Translations under genes and position numbers: made by a program
Shown here: positions 15,362 through 22,830 of the stretch, piece by piece
Layout: the number at the start of each line of letters is the position of its first letter
Numbering within the stretch: position 1 is the stretch's first letter
The notes under the pieces: model-generated
What the model was told of the DNA's origin: nothing
Seen by the model: only the letters and a program-made list of their open reading frames with translations
Database searches by the model: none
From: Clostridia bacterium
GTDB taxonomy: Bacteria; Bacillota; Clostridia; Oscillospirales; CAG-272
Reading direction: 5' to 3'
NCBI GenBank assembly: GCA_900768535.1
Contig: CAAGDE010000102.1
Coordinates: forward strand, 1-22,830
Length of the DNA stretch: 22,830 nt

Positions 15362-15509
15362 TCAGCTTTTGATGCTCCAGTCCCAGACGTTCACATTTCC
15401 GACACTGCCCCCCCCCGAATTCGGACATAATATTCAGGGAGGTGGCAACCACATCCGTCTTCATTACTGCAAGGATCTCCATTTGCGGGTTGCAATAGCA
15501 TTTCATCAT
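15362..15509 (-). CDS. Short peptide with WDWS tail, frameshifted by a G9 run, locus 2
   Basis: Begins MMKCYCNPQMEILAVMKTD and is open to a run of nine G. With eight G it would continue GSVGNVNVWDWSIKS and stop at 15362-15364, giving 48 residues. With nine G, as given, it runs on in frame through the small lipoprotein to 15009. The eight-G reading is preferred because its end (VWDWS) matches the lipoprotein tail and because the locus 1 counterpart also stops before the next gene. The gap to the surface-protein gene is 14 bases, exactly as in locus 1. A GGGGGGATG stretch may act as ribosome site. Function unknown. The run may be a phase switch, programmed slippage or a sequencing error. Confidence 0.6.
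15408..15416 (-). repeat. Homopolymer of nine G within the short peptide gene
   Basis: Nine consecutive C on the given strand (G on the coding strand). The run sits where the front of the peptide joins its Gly/Trp tail, and one base decides between a 48-residue peptide and a 166-codon fusion with the next gene. Confidence 0.95.
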
Positions 15510-15523
15510 CTCATCCCCCCGTT

Positions 15524-17299
15524 TCAGGAGAGCGCGCTGTTTGCCGGGTCGATGGTAATTACCTTCGTAGCACCGACAACGGTTTGTTCAGCGGTCGCAT
15601 AATAAACCGTGACCTCCAGGGTAACCGTTCCGGCATCGGCAGGCACATTGCGGCAGGGCAGGACGAACAGATAGTCGCCGCCAAGCTCCGCTGCGGTATA
15701 TGCCTTGACCTCTGCACCGCCCTTGGTGTAAGCCGCAACCGAGGTATAAACGGTATCAACCCCGTAGTCCTTCGTCAGGGACGTTGTGCCGTAATTCGCA
15801 ACAACGGTAAAGCCGACTGCCGTGAAATCCGCCGTTGTCTTGCCCTCCGGCAGCTTCAGCGCGGCAACCAGACGCAGATCAAGCTTTCCGTCCTTCGTGT
15901 CGGTTGTCTGATAGCCCGCAAGCTTGACCACCGGTGTTGCGGCAGCATCCTTTTTGGCAATCACCGTCTCTCCGAACAGCTCTGCCACCTTGCGCGGCAG
16001 CGGCAGCCCGGTTGTGGTGGGCGTCCAGGTCGCGCCCATGCCGGCGATGGCAAGCTTTTCCGCCGATGCAATACCGCTAAGGTCTGCATCGGTCACATGG
16101 GTGTTGTTTTCCAGGATAGGATTTCCGAGTGCTACAGCCGTTCCATACAAACTCTCTACCGGTGTATACTTTCCGCCCTGTACATAGAAAACATCCGTAT
16201 ACAGGCAATTCGTAATCCGGTTATTCGGATAAATACTCCATCCAATCATGGAGCCGGTAAACTTGGTGTCCGTTGTCCAGGTTGCCGGATAAACGTCACC
16301 GGCTTCAATGCAACGGTTGATCGTCAAATAGCTGCTGGCACGGGCGACATAACCTGCGTTTTGATTGTTTTTATTGTTCAAAACTCCGGAAAACAGCGAA
16401 TCTTCAATCGTAACATAGCAATTTCTTTCGCCTTCAGCCTTGCCGTCCTTCTTCACTTCCCCACCTGCACAGGTTGCCAGTCCGATAAATCCTGCCGCGG
16501 TGCGAATGGTCTTAGCCGCCTCGATCGTATTGTTTACGACAGTATTCCGAATGGTCAGTGTGCATTCCGAGAAAACAGCACCGATCACGCCGCCGGTGTT
16601 GCGGCCATCATTTATTCCAGGCGAAGCCGGAGCCGAGGTATACATGGTCACATCCAGATAGACGTTTTCAACCAACACATTTGCGTTATCCTGCTTATCC
16701 GCATCGAACTTCGACGTTGCGCCGAACAGTGCGCCGAATTCGCTGTCGGTCGTTGAAATATAGGAATTGACGATTGCCAGATTCTTCACGCCAACAGGCG
16801 CCGCTTCCGTGCCGCCGCGCGGGTTGCCGAAAATGCCGGTATTCTTCCCCTCGGACGCAAAGTAAAGCCCCGAAACGGTGTGTCCGTCGCCGTCAAACAT
16901 CCCGGTGAAGCCGTGTCCGTTGACTGCCGCCCACACGTTTGCGGGTACAATCAGCTGTCCCTGTGCATCGCCGATTGCTTCGGTTCTCGATCCCGCAATC
17001 CAGCCGGGGTTGAGGTCGATATCCGCGCGCAGACGGACGGTCTTTCCGGTAAAGATCTTGGCTTCTGCCGCCGCATCCGCCAGCACGGTGTCGTTCTCGA
17101 TCTGTCCGGCAAGCAGAGCCGCAAAGCCGAGCAGATCCGCCGCGTCATCGATGTAAAGATCGGTCTCCTCCTTGTGGTCCGTGTACCACGTTGTATCCGG
17201 TGTCAGGGCTCCGTCCGCGGCACTCACGTTGACCGCCAGGACCGAAACCGCCGACAGAAGCATACAAAGGGTCAGAAACAGAGATAACAGCTTTTTCAT
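15524..17299 (-). CDS. Secreted GLUG-like repeat surface protein, locus 2
   Basis: A 591-residue protein with a Sec signal peptide (MKKLLSLFLTLCMLL..., likely cut after NVSA). After a region with LYIDDAADLLGFAALL, typical of such proteins before the first repeat, comes FTGMFDGDGHTVSGLYF with TGIFG and VKNLAIVNSYI, and further beta-helix turns. The last 140 or so residues, from YQTTDTKDGKLDLRLVAAL, form the same C-terminal domain as in the locus 1 protein. No wall anchor is visible. The start at 17299 is supported by AGAAAGGAA and by the signal peptide; an upstream extension to 17584 would run through the promoter and the regulator's terminator. It heads locus 2. Likely an adhesin or glycan-binding protein. 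Confidence 0.85.
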   Translation of the reverse strand: MKKLLSLFLTLCMLLSAVSVLAVNVSAADGALTPDTTWYTDHKEETDLYIDDAADLLGFAALLAGQIENDTVLADAAAEAKIFTGKTVRLRADIDLNPGWIAGSRTEAIGDAQGQLIVPANVWAAVNGHGFTGMFDGDGHTVSGLYFASEGKNTGIFGNPRGGTEAAPVGVKNLAIVNSYISTTDSEFGALFGATSKFDADKQDNANVLVENVYLDVTMYTSAPASPGINDGRNTGGVIGAVFSECTLTIRNTVVNNTIEAAKTIRTAAGFIGLATCAGGEVKKDGKAEGERNCYVTIEDSLFSGVLNNKNNQNAGYVARASSYLTINRCIEAGDVYPATWTTDTKFTGSMIGWSIYPNNRITNCLYTDVFYVQGGKYTPVESLYGTAVALGNPILENNTHVTDADLSGIASAEKLAIAGMGATWTPTTTGLPLPRKVAELFGETVIAKKDAAATPVVKLAGYQTTDTKDGKLDLRLVAALKLPEGKTTADFTAVGFTVVANYGTTSLTKDYGVDTVYTSVAAYTKGGAEVKAYTAAELGGDYLFVLPCRNVPADAGTVTLEVTVYYATAEQTVVGATKVITIDPANSALS

Positions 17300-17348
17300 G
17301 GTTTGATTCCTTTCTGCCTGTTTATTCGGGTTCTTCCCGTCATGTCCT

Positions 17349-17377
17349 ATTGTACCACACGTAACCGCAATTTTCAA
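17349..17377 (-). promoter_or_regulatory. Sigma-70 type promoter of locus 2 operon
   Basis: Minus-strand TTGAAA (17372-17377) and TACAAT (17349-17354) are 17 bases apart. It would start an mRNA about 45 bases before the surface-protein gene and carry the genes down to the transporter at 8193, with no strong terminator in between. The stretch 17378-17528 is AT-rich, lacks a gene, and is where an AraC protein could bind. Confidence 0.75.
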
Positions 17378-17528
17378 TGCTGATTCAGTGCTGTTTTTTG
17401 CAAAAAACCGCTTTTTCGCGCCTCGAAAAGATGATTTTATGCTATTTTTACAGAACAAAATACAAATATTTGTATATATTTCACAATTCCTATGCAGTTT
17501 AACAAATCGCATTCCTTTTCCGGAGCAC

Positions 17529-17574
17529 AAAAAAAGCCACCGACCCTGTGCGGTTGCGCAAGACAGGCGGCTGG
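17529..17574 (-). terminator. Rho-independent terminator of the locus 2 AraC gene
   Basis: On the minus strand a long GC-rich stem with small bulges (GCCAGCCGCCTGT against ACAGGGTCGGTGGC) is followed by seven T. It begins seven bases after the regulator's stop codon. Confidence 0.85.
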
Positions 17575-17580
17575 CGTTTT

Positions 17581-18384
17581 TCACCGCTTCCGGAATTCCA
17601 GCGGTGTTTTTCCGGTTGCCGTTTTGAATTTCTTGAAAAAGTAGGAGTCGCTCTCATACCCGCACAGGCGGATGATCTCGCCGATCGGAGCCTTTCCTTC
17701 CAGCAGCTCCTTGGCACGGTTGAGGCGCATTCCCTGCACGAAATCCCCGATGTTTGTATAGGTGCATCGTTTGAAATCCTTTTTCAGCTTATCCCGTGAA
17801 ACGAAAAAAAGGGCGGCAAGCGTTTCAACGGTCAGCTTTTCATCCAGATGCGTGGTGATGTGGTCAATCACCCGCAGAATATAGTCGTTCGGGCGGTTCA
17901 TGAAAACCGTGCTCCGCTCCCGGTTCCGGAACAGCCGGTTCAGGATGACGGAGAAAAGCTGTGTCCGCTCCCACGCATCCTGCGTTCCCTGCAGAAGCCC
18001 AAGATACTGCCGCAGTCCGATACAATAGTCGGAAAGATTGAACACCCGCACCGTTCCGCCCCCCAAAAGCGCCTGCATCGAAAAGGACAGCGGACAGGAG
18101 GACAGCACGGCATCGTCAAAATAGAACACTGTACGCGGACTGCCCCACGCCTCCCCTCGCTCCGCCGAGGTAAAGTGCGGAATGAACGGGGAAACCAGAA
18201 TCGCCAGCGGATAGTCCGTGTTGAACTGCTGACCGGAGAGAATGTTTTTCAGCTTCACCGGCGTGGTACAGACCAACAGCTCGTAATGCGGGTGAATGTG
18301 GAAGGCTTCATCCCGGTTCGTTCCGATCTTATAGGAATTATCAACTGCAAGCTTTCCGAAACAGTGGTTTTCAATGCTTTTCAT
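17581..18384 (-). CDS. AraC-family transcriptional regulator, locus 2
   Basis: A 267-residue protein. The N-terminal half has a histidine-rich cupin start (EAFHIHPHYELLV) typical of AraC sugar sensors. The last 100 residues hold both helix-turn-helix units (LTVETLAALFFVSRDKLKK and IGEIIRLCGYESDSYFFKKF) and end KTPLEFRKR. It is divergent from the GH67-like gene and upstream of the locus 2 operon, so it may control both. A perfect consensus promoter stands at 18419-18447 and a terminator follows, so it is a single-gene transcript. Identity with the locus 1 regulator is limited to the DNA-binding domain, so the two may answer different signals. Confidence 0.92.
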   Translation of the reverse strand: MKSIENHCFGKLAVDNSYKIGTNRDEAFHIHPHYELLVCTTPVKLKNILSGQQFNTDYPLAILVSPFIPHFTSAERGEAWGSPRTVFYFDDAVLSSCPLSFSMQALLGGGTVRVFNLSDYCIGLRQYLGLLQGTQDAWERTQLFSVILNRLFRNRERSTVFMNRPNDYILRVIDHITTHLDEKLTVETLAALFFVSRDKLKKDFKRCTYTNIGDFVQGMRLNRAKELLEGKAPIGEIIRLCGYESDSYFFKKFKTATGKTPLEFRKR

Positions 18385-18418
18385 CCGCCTTTTATCCTTT
18401 CACAGATTCCGATACTTC

Positions 18419-18447
18419 ATTATATCACCGGGAATCGGATCTGTCAA
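18419..18447 (-). promoter_or_regulatory. Consensus sigma-70 promoter of the locus 2 AraC gene
   Basis: Minus-strand TTGACA (18442-18447), a 17-base spacer and TATAAT (18419-18424): both boxes are perfect. The leader to 18384 is about 30 bases. Such strength is unusual for a regulator gene and suggests either high expression or repression by the protein itself. Confidence 0.88.
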
Positions 18448-18510
18448 CATTTTTTTACGGATAACAGCACGAAAAAGGAGATTTCAATTCGAATCAAAGC
18501 TGAAAGCGCA

Positions 18511-18539
18511 TTGAAAAAACGGTAATGCGATGCTATAAT
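18511..18539 (+). promoter_or_regulatory. Sigma-70 type promoter of the GH67-like gene
   Basis: TTGAAA (18511-18516) and TATAAT (18534-18539) with a 17-base spacer, reading right. The start of the mRNA should be near 18546, so the ATG at 18525 falls inside the promoter and cannot be the start of translation. The -35 boxes of the two divergent promoters are about 63 bases apart, room for one AraC dimer. Confidence 0.85.
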
Positions 18540-18569
18540 AATGGTATCCCAGTAAAAGGAGCCATGATG

Positions 18570-20216
18570 ATGACCGTAACTCTGATCAATGCGGGCTTGC
18601 CGGAGGATGCCTTTTCCATCCTCTGCGATTTCTGCCGGGAGGAGCTGCCCCGGCGCGGCATTCCGTATTCCCCGGACGGCGATTACCGTATAACCGTTGG
18701 GACCGATGCCGCTCTGACGAGCGATGCCTTCCGGTTGACGCCGGGTTCCCGCGGGGCGCTTGTTGCGGGTGCCTCGGTTTCCGCTGTTTTTCACGGAACC
18801 GGCTACCTGCTCCGGCAGCTCCTGCCGGACGGAACCGGCGGATGGAGCCCGCTCCGGAATGCCGTCACTCTGACGCCACAAAAGCCCTTGCGCGGCATTT
18901 ATTTTGCCACCCATTTCGGAAATTTTTATCATGCCGCACCGTTGGAGGAGGTCTGCCGCCGCGTTGTCCTCTCTGCCATGAGAGGCTATAACGCACTGTT
19001 GGTCTGGTTCGATATGCACCACTTCCGCTCCATGTCGGATCCCGGAGCCATGGCACTGTCCGAACGCCTGCACAGCATTCTGAAATTTGCAAACCGCTGC
19101 GGGATGGGCGCATCGCTCCTGATGCTTGCCAACGAAGGCTTTGCGTCCACACCCCTGCCGCTCCGCGCACACTTCGCTGTGGAAAACGGCTATCATGCAG
19201 TTCCCACCGGACATTACGGCTGTGAAATCTGCCCCTCCGTTCCGGGCGGCGTGGAGGAAATTCTGCGGCAGAAGCGAGAGGTGCTTGCGGCATTTTCGGA
19301 TCTGCGGTTCGATTCGGTGATTCTCTGGCCATATGACCAAGGCGGCTGTACCTGCTCCGCCTGCGCGCCGTGGGGCGGGAACGGATATCTGCGACTGCTC
19401 CCCCATTGCATTGACCTCATTCAAAGCATCTTGCCGGAATCCAAAATCATCGTCTCCACCTGGTTTTTCGACCACTTCACAACCGGTGAATGGGATGCCT
19501 TCTTCCGCGCGGCAGAAAACGGCACACTTTCCCATGTCGACTGTCTCATGGCAACACGTGTGCGCACCGAATTCCCTGCGTGGAAGGAATTCAACTGGAT
19601 CTCCTTCCCGGAGATCAGCATGCTGCACTGTGCGCCGTGGGGTGGCTACGGAGCAAGCATCCTGACCGATGCCCTGCAGGAAAAGCTGGTTCCGGAGCTT
19701 GCAAAAATGTCCGGCGGCTTTCCCTATTCGGAGGGGATTTTCGAGGATGCCAACGAGTTCCTGGTTGCAGGGCTTTACACCGGAGAATTCACCGACACCC
19801 ATGCGGCTCTCCGGGCATATGCGCAATGGGAATTCTGCTGTTCCGAGGACGCTCTGGTGCAGGCAATGCTGGACATGGAGAAAACGCTCCCGCGCACGGA
19901 TGACGAGGACAACGCGGTCTTTACTCTCCGGGATCCGTCCCGTGCAGAGCGGATTGCACAAACGCTGGAGGACTATCATCGCTGTTTGCCGCCATCCGTC
20001 ACATCCGGCACAGCGTTTCGCCTGCTGTATCTGCGGGCGGTCATTGACCGGGAGCTGGTGCGTCACGGCGGCAATCCGTTTGCATCCCCATACTGTATCG
20101 CCGCAATGGAGGAGGTCGACCGGCTCTACCGCGTCACAAACGAAACCAGCCTGTGGGTGCGCACCCCGGTCTGGCGTCTGCACAAGGAAGCACGCCCGGA
20201 GAATACCGCGGTATAA
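18570..20216 (+). CDS. GH67/GH20-like putative glycoside hydrolase, cytoplasmic
   Basis: A protein of about 548 residues without a signal peptide. The first 100 residues form the small alpha/beta domain seen before the barrel of GH20, GH67 and DUF4838-type proteins (DYRITVGTDAAL, VFHGTGYLLRQLL). The barrel starts at PLRGIYFATHFGNFYH. Around residue 253 comes WPYDQGGCTCSACAPWG; the CxCxxC after an Asp strand is a mark of this group. Other features are STWFFDHF and FPYSEGIFEDANEF. The sugar is unknown; hexosaminide or uronide are guesses. Three ATG codons follow one another at 18564-18570; the third has the best distance (eight bases) from AAAAGGAG. It is divergent from the locus 2 regulator and convergent with the GH2 gene. 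No clear terminator is visible in 20217-20331. Confidence 0.75.
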   Translation: MTVTLINAGLPEDAFSILCDFCREELPRRGIPYSPDGDYRITVGTDAALTSDAFRLTPGSRGALVAGASVSAVFHGTGYLLRQLLPDGTGGWSPLRNAVTLTPQKPLRGIYFATHFGNFYHAAPLEEVCRRVVLSAMRGYNALLVWFDMHHFRSMSDPGAMALSERLHSILKFANRCGMGASLLMLANEGFASTPLPLRAHFAVENGYHAVPTGHYGCEICPSVPGGVEEILRQKREVLAAFSDLRFDSVILWPYDQGGCTCSACAPWGGNGYLRLLPHCIDLIQSILPESKIIVSTWFFDHFTTGEWDAFFRAAENGTLSHVDCLMATRVRTEFPAWKEFNWISFPEISMLHCAPWGGYGASILTDALQEKLVPELAKMSGGFPYSEGIFEDANEFLVAGLYTGEFTDTHAALRAYAQWEFCCSEDALVQAMLDMEKTLPRTDDEDNAVFTLRDPSRAERIAQTLEDYHRCLPPSVTSGTAFRLLYLRAVIDRELVRHGGNPFASPYCIAAMEEVDRLYRVTNETSLWVRTPVWRLHKEARPENTAV

Positions 20217-20331
20217 AAAACGCCGCACGGTTCCCAGGTCATCCGCTCTTTCTGTTTTCGAAAATGTCAGTCTTCAATACATAGGAGTCACTCTTCGGTA
20301 AGCGCCAGATATAATCGATCATCATTCCGCA

Positions 20332-22647
20332 TCACCGGATTGTCAGTCCTGCACCACGCAGTCCGTCGGCGGTTGCGTACAGTCTGCAGGGGGCGTCTCC
20401 CGTCAGTCTGACCGCCACACTGATCCGTCCCATCCACATCTTGCGGGTGGGCGTAAAAATCGGCGTATGGTCGGCGTTTCCGCTCCCCGTGGAATACACC
20501 CGACCGCCCCCGCAGGCGGTGAAGTCCACCGTCGGCGCGGCATCCGGCACTTCCCTGCCCGCGCTGTCAACGCAATAGCAGGTAACGAGCGCCGTATCAC
20601 CCCTCTTTACGTCCGGCGTTTCCAGCCGCAGCTTCAGCGCCACCGCCGCGCCCGTGGTCTCCCTTGCATCGGTTGCAAGGATTTCCCCATCCTTCCCGCA
20701 GCGGACTTCCAGTCTTCCGGGGCGGTACGGCACCTGCCACTCGGCGTGTCCCGCAGGCTCGACTTCCCGCTTTCCGAGGCTCTCCCCGTTCAGAAACAGC
20801 TCCGCCTGCGGTTGGTTGGTATAGACCGATACCCGAATCGGTTCGCCCTCCCGCCCCGCAAAGTTCCAGTGCGGCAGAAGATGCGCCATCGGGGTCCCGG
20901 TCCAGAGCGCTTGGTGCTGATAGAATGCGTCTTTGGGCTGCAGATACAGATCCACCGCGCCGCTGACCGAGCAGACGCGGGGCCACACCGCCTCCCCACG
21001 GTACTCAAACGCATTCCAGAAGAAGCCGCCCATCATCCACGGGTAGGAAAGAATCCGCTTCCATGTGTTCTCGCGGCTCATGAAGGCGCTGTTGACATCG
21101 TGATCGTAGGCGCTGACACAGCCATGGAGCGGGTCGTCGTCACAGTACCACCCCCGCGTTGTCCCCGTTGCGCCGCACTCCGAGGACAGGAACGGCTTGT
21201 CCGGGTGCGCCGCGCGGATGCTGTCGATGTACTTCCAGAGGTAATTGGTTCCGATGACGTCCAGCTCGTCGTAAACCATGCCACCCTTGTGGGTCACGGC
21301 GGTGAGAATCGGGCGGGAGGGGTCAAGCTTCCGCACGAGGGCACGCAGGGAGCGGCAGATGCGCACCCCGCGCGGGTCGGTATGGAGCGGCTCCTCGTTT
21401 CCGATTGACCAGAAGATCACACACGGGCGGTTGCGGTCGCGCCGGATGAGCGTTTCCAGCTGTTCCCGCCCCTCGTCGGTCGATTCAAACCACCGCGTTT
21501 CGTCCATGACCAGAAAGCCCGCCTCGTCCAACGCTTCCATCAGCTCCTCGCTTTGCGGGTAGTGCGATGTGCGGTAGGCATTCGCGCCCATCTCCTGCAT
21601 CAGCTTCACGCGGTAGCGTTGCAGAGCTTCGGGGATGACCTTTCCCGTCAGCCCACAGCTTTCGTGCGCGCAGAAGCCTTTGAGCCGATAGGGCTTGTCG
21701 TTGATGAACAGCCCCTCATTGCAATCGGTGCGGATGGTTCGGAAGCCGAATTTCACCTCGTCACGGTCGGTCTCGATCTCCCCGCAAAACACGCTTGTGC
21801 GCATGGTGTAGCGGTATGGCGTTTCGGGTGACCACAGCCGCGGCGTTCCCACCGCAAAATCATAGCACAGGGTCGCGCTGTCACGCAAAGAAACCGTCTC
21901 CTCCGCGCCCGATGTGGCAATTACCTGCCCGTCCGCGTCCAGAATCTCCCCTTTCACGGTCAGGCGCTCGTCCCGTTCGCTGTCGTTGCGCAGGGTCGTC
22001 TCGGTGTGAACGACCCAAGTACCATTCTCCTGCCGCTCGGGACGCGCAAAGACGCCCCAAAGGTCAATCGCGCAAAGGTCGGTCTTGCGGAGCCGCACGG
22101 GGCGGTAAATGCCCGCGCCCTCGTACCACCAGCCCTCGTGCTCGGTCATATCGACAAACACGGCAAGCGAATTTTCCGCGCCGTACTTCACCATGTCGGT
22201 GATGTCGACCTCAAACGGCGTGTAGCCGCAGAAATTGTGCTTCATCAGGCAACCGTTCAGCATCACGGTTGCGTGCCCCGTCACGCCCTCAAACAACAGG
22301 GTCAGGCGCTTGCCCTCGTCCCCGGCGGGAACGTCAAACCGCTTGACGTACCACCCGTTGTCGTATTTGCAGAAGCCGAGCGCCGCACTGCAGGCGGGGT
22401 CGTAGCCGTCGCCCGCAAGATAATCGTGCGGGAGCGTGACCCGTTCCCAATCCTCGGAGGTGTACTCCTTCTCCCCGGTCGGGAACTGCGTTCCGTCCGT
22501 GACGTAGTGGCAGGGGGATGCGGGTCCCATCTGGTAGCGTTCGGTTTTTGCGCTTTGGTAGGAAAACATCTTGTGCCTCGGCGGCGGAGGCTTGATATCC
22601 CCTCTATGGAACATCCAGCCGTCGCAGAAGAGCCGTTCTTTTCTCAT
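20332..22647 (-). CDS. Glycoside hydrolase family 2 (beta-galactosidase-like)
   Basis: A 771-residue protein without signal peptide. Order of domains: sugar-binding jelly roll (VTLPHDY, GWYVKRFDVP, GVTGHATVMLNG, EGWWYEGAGIYRPVRL), immunoglobulin-like domain, TIM barrel beginning GFRTIRTDCNEGLFIN, and C-terminal Ig-like domains of the DUF4982 type (AELFLNGESLGKREVE). In the barrel are RTSHYPQS, the acid/base in SIGNEEP (Glu418) and the nucleophile in SSECGA (Glu490), so it should be active. GH2 members with this C-terminus are mostly beta-galactosidases, but beta-glucuronidase or other specificity cannot be excluded. AAAGGAG stands five bases before the ATG. It follows another minus-strand gene across a gap with a hairpin. 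Confidence 0.93.
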   Translation of the reverse strand: MRKERLFCDGWMFHRGDIKPPPPRHKMFSYQSAKTERYQMGPASPCHYVTDGTQFPTGEKEYTSEDWERVTLPHDYLAGDGYDPACSAALGFCKYDNGWYVKRFDVPAGDEGKRLTLLFEGVTGHATVMLNGCLMKHNFCGYTPFEVDITDMVKYGAENSLAVFVDMTEHEGWWYEGAGIYRPVRLRKTDLCAIDLWGVFARPERQENGTWVVHTETTLRNDSERDERLTVKGEILDADGQVIATSGAEETVSLRDSATLCYDFAVGTPRLWSPETPYRYTMRTSVFCGEIETDRDEVKFGFRTIRTDCNEGLFINDKPYRLKGFCAHESCGLTGKVIPEALQRYRVKLMQEMGANAYRTSHYPQSEELMEALDEAGFLVMDETRWFESTDEGREQLETLIRRDRNRPCVIFWSIGNEEPLHTDPRGVRICRSLRALVRKLDPSRPILTAVTHKGGMVYDELDVIGTNYLWKYIDSIRAAHPDKPFLSSECGATGTTRGWYCDDDPLHGCVSAYDHDVNSAFMSRENTWKRILSYPWMMGGFFWNAFEYRGEAVWPRVCSVSGAVDLYLQPKDAFYQHQALWTGTPMAHLLPHWNFAGREGEPIRVSVYTNQPQAELFLNGESLGKREVEPAGHAEWQVPYRPGRLEVRCGKDGEILATDARETTGAAVALKLRLETPDVKRGDTALVTCYCVDSAGREVPDAAPTVDFTACGGGRVYSTGSGNADHTPIFTPTRKMWMGRISVAVRLTGDAPCRLYATADGLRGAGLTIR

Positions 22648-22659
22648 AAAAACTCCTTT

Positions 22660-22684
22660 GGGGACAGCCGAACAGGCTGTCCCC
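22660..22684. repeat. Hairpin just upstream of the GH2 ribosome site
   Basis: A perfect ten-base stem (GGGGACAGCC at 22660-22669 with GGCTGTCCCC at 22675-22684) has a five-base loop. On the minus strand it begins nine bases after the upstream stop codon and ends directly against AAAGGAG. There is no T run, so it is more likely an mRNA-stabilising or processing hairpin than a terminator. Confidence 0.7.
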
Positions 22685-22693
22685 TTGCCTATA

Positions 22694-22830
22694 TTATGCG
22701 GGAATGCTCAGTTTCAGATTGTCAATCGTCAGCGAGGTATCCTGCGCCCAGAGAACAACCGCGCTGTTTGCGGTCACATTGAACGCCTTGTCAAAGGTAT
22801 AACCTGAGGAATATTTTCCGTTGACAAAAA
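22694..22830 (-). CDS. 3' end of a carbohydrate-binding-like gene (partial)
   Basis: Only the last 45 codons are inside the window; the gene continues beyond the right edge. They read FVNGKYSSGYTFDKAFNV, then TANSAVVLWAQDTSLTIDNLKLSIPA, then TAA. The phrase DTSLTIDNLKL near the end is usual for the last beta strand of jelly-roll, LamG-like or carbohydrate-binding modules. It is therefore probably the end of a secreted glycan-acting protein, upstream of the GH2 gene in the same direction. The fragment is too short to name a family. Confidence 0.6.
   Translation of the reverse strand, partial: FVNGKYSSGYTFDKAFNVTANSAVVLWAQDTSLTIDNLKLSIPA

Noticed and set aside
17300..17584. N-terminal extension of the locus 2 surface protein
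   Set aside because: It would run through the promoter and the regulator's terminator, and the signal peptide and ribosome site fix the start at 17299.
18444..20228. Long open frame on the minus strand opposite the GH67-like gene
   Set aside because: It is the antisense shadow of a gene with recognisable domains, a promoter and a ribosome site; its translation shows no family features.
20217..20331. Terminator between the convergent hydrolase genes
   Set aside because: Only very short palindromes such as CCGCGG and TTTTCGAAAA are visible, with no stem followed by a T run.

Overview
The window looks like part of a chromosome of a fermentative, probably gut-associated Firmicute (class Clostridia, perhaps Oscillospirales). 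The reasons are AGGAG-type ribosome sites, near-consensus TTGACA/TATAAT promoters with 17-base spacers, lipobox signal peptides, GLUG-like secreted repeat proteins and many glycoside hydrolases. No rRNA or taxonomic marker gene is present, so this placement is inference.

Layout. (A) 1-279: the last bases of a tRNA-like 3' end, a strong hairpin terminator, and a C-terminal coding remnant. (B) 280-7590, all minus strand, 'locus 1'. In transcription order: an AraC-type regulator with its own promoter and terminator; a secreted repeat protein with its own promoter; a 42-residue peptide; a solute-binding lipoprotein; an MBL-fold lipoprotein; and, after a structured gap, a glycerophosphodiester phosphodiesterase. 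(C) 7797-8103: a truncated tRNA-Leu 3' half followed by a second copy of the terminator and coding remnant seen in A. (D) 8193-18384, all minus, 'locus 2'. It has the same order: AraC regulator; promoter; secreted repeat protein; short peptide (frameshifted by a run of nine G); a small PETPTK-repeat lipoprotein; solute-binding lipoprotein; MBL lipoprotein; a second MBL protein with no signal; a GH39-like hydrolase; and an EamA transporter. (E) 18511-20216, plus strand: a GH67/GH20-like protein divergent from the locus 2 regulator. (F) 20332-22830, minus: a GH2 enzyme and the 3' end of an upstream carbohydrate-binding-like gene.

How the parts may work together. Each locus pairs an AraC regulator with a secreted GLUG-like protein, a short peptide, a solute-binding lipoprotein and a ComEC-like MBL lipoprotein. 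The hydrolases suggest capture and processing of a glycan or glycoconjugate. No ABC permease, ATPase or RiPP-type enzyme lies in the window, so the binding proteins are orphans here. The most unusual feature is a short Trp-containing tail shared between the short peptide and a lipoprotein of the same locus: GYGDTxxW in locus 1 and WDWS in locus 2. Synonymous codons differ between the copies, so the match looks kept at protein level. The repeated AraC/GLUG/peptide/SBP/MBL cassette with these tails is my best candidate for an undescribed system. The tRNA fragment and duplicated terminators between the two loci suggest that they were brought together by integration or duplication.
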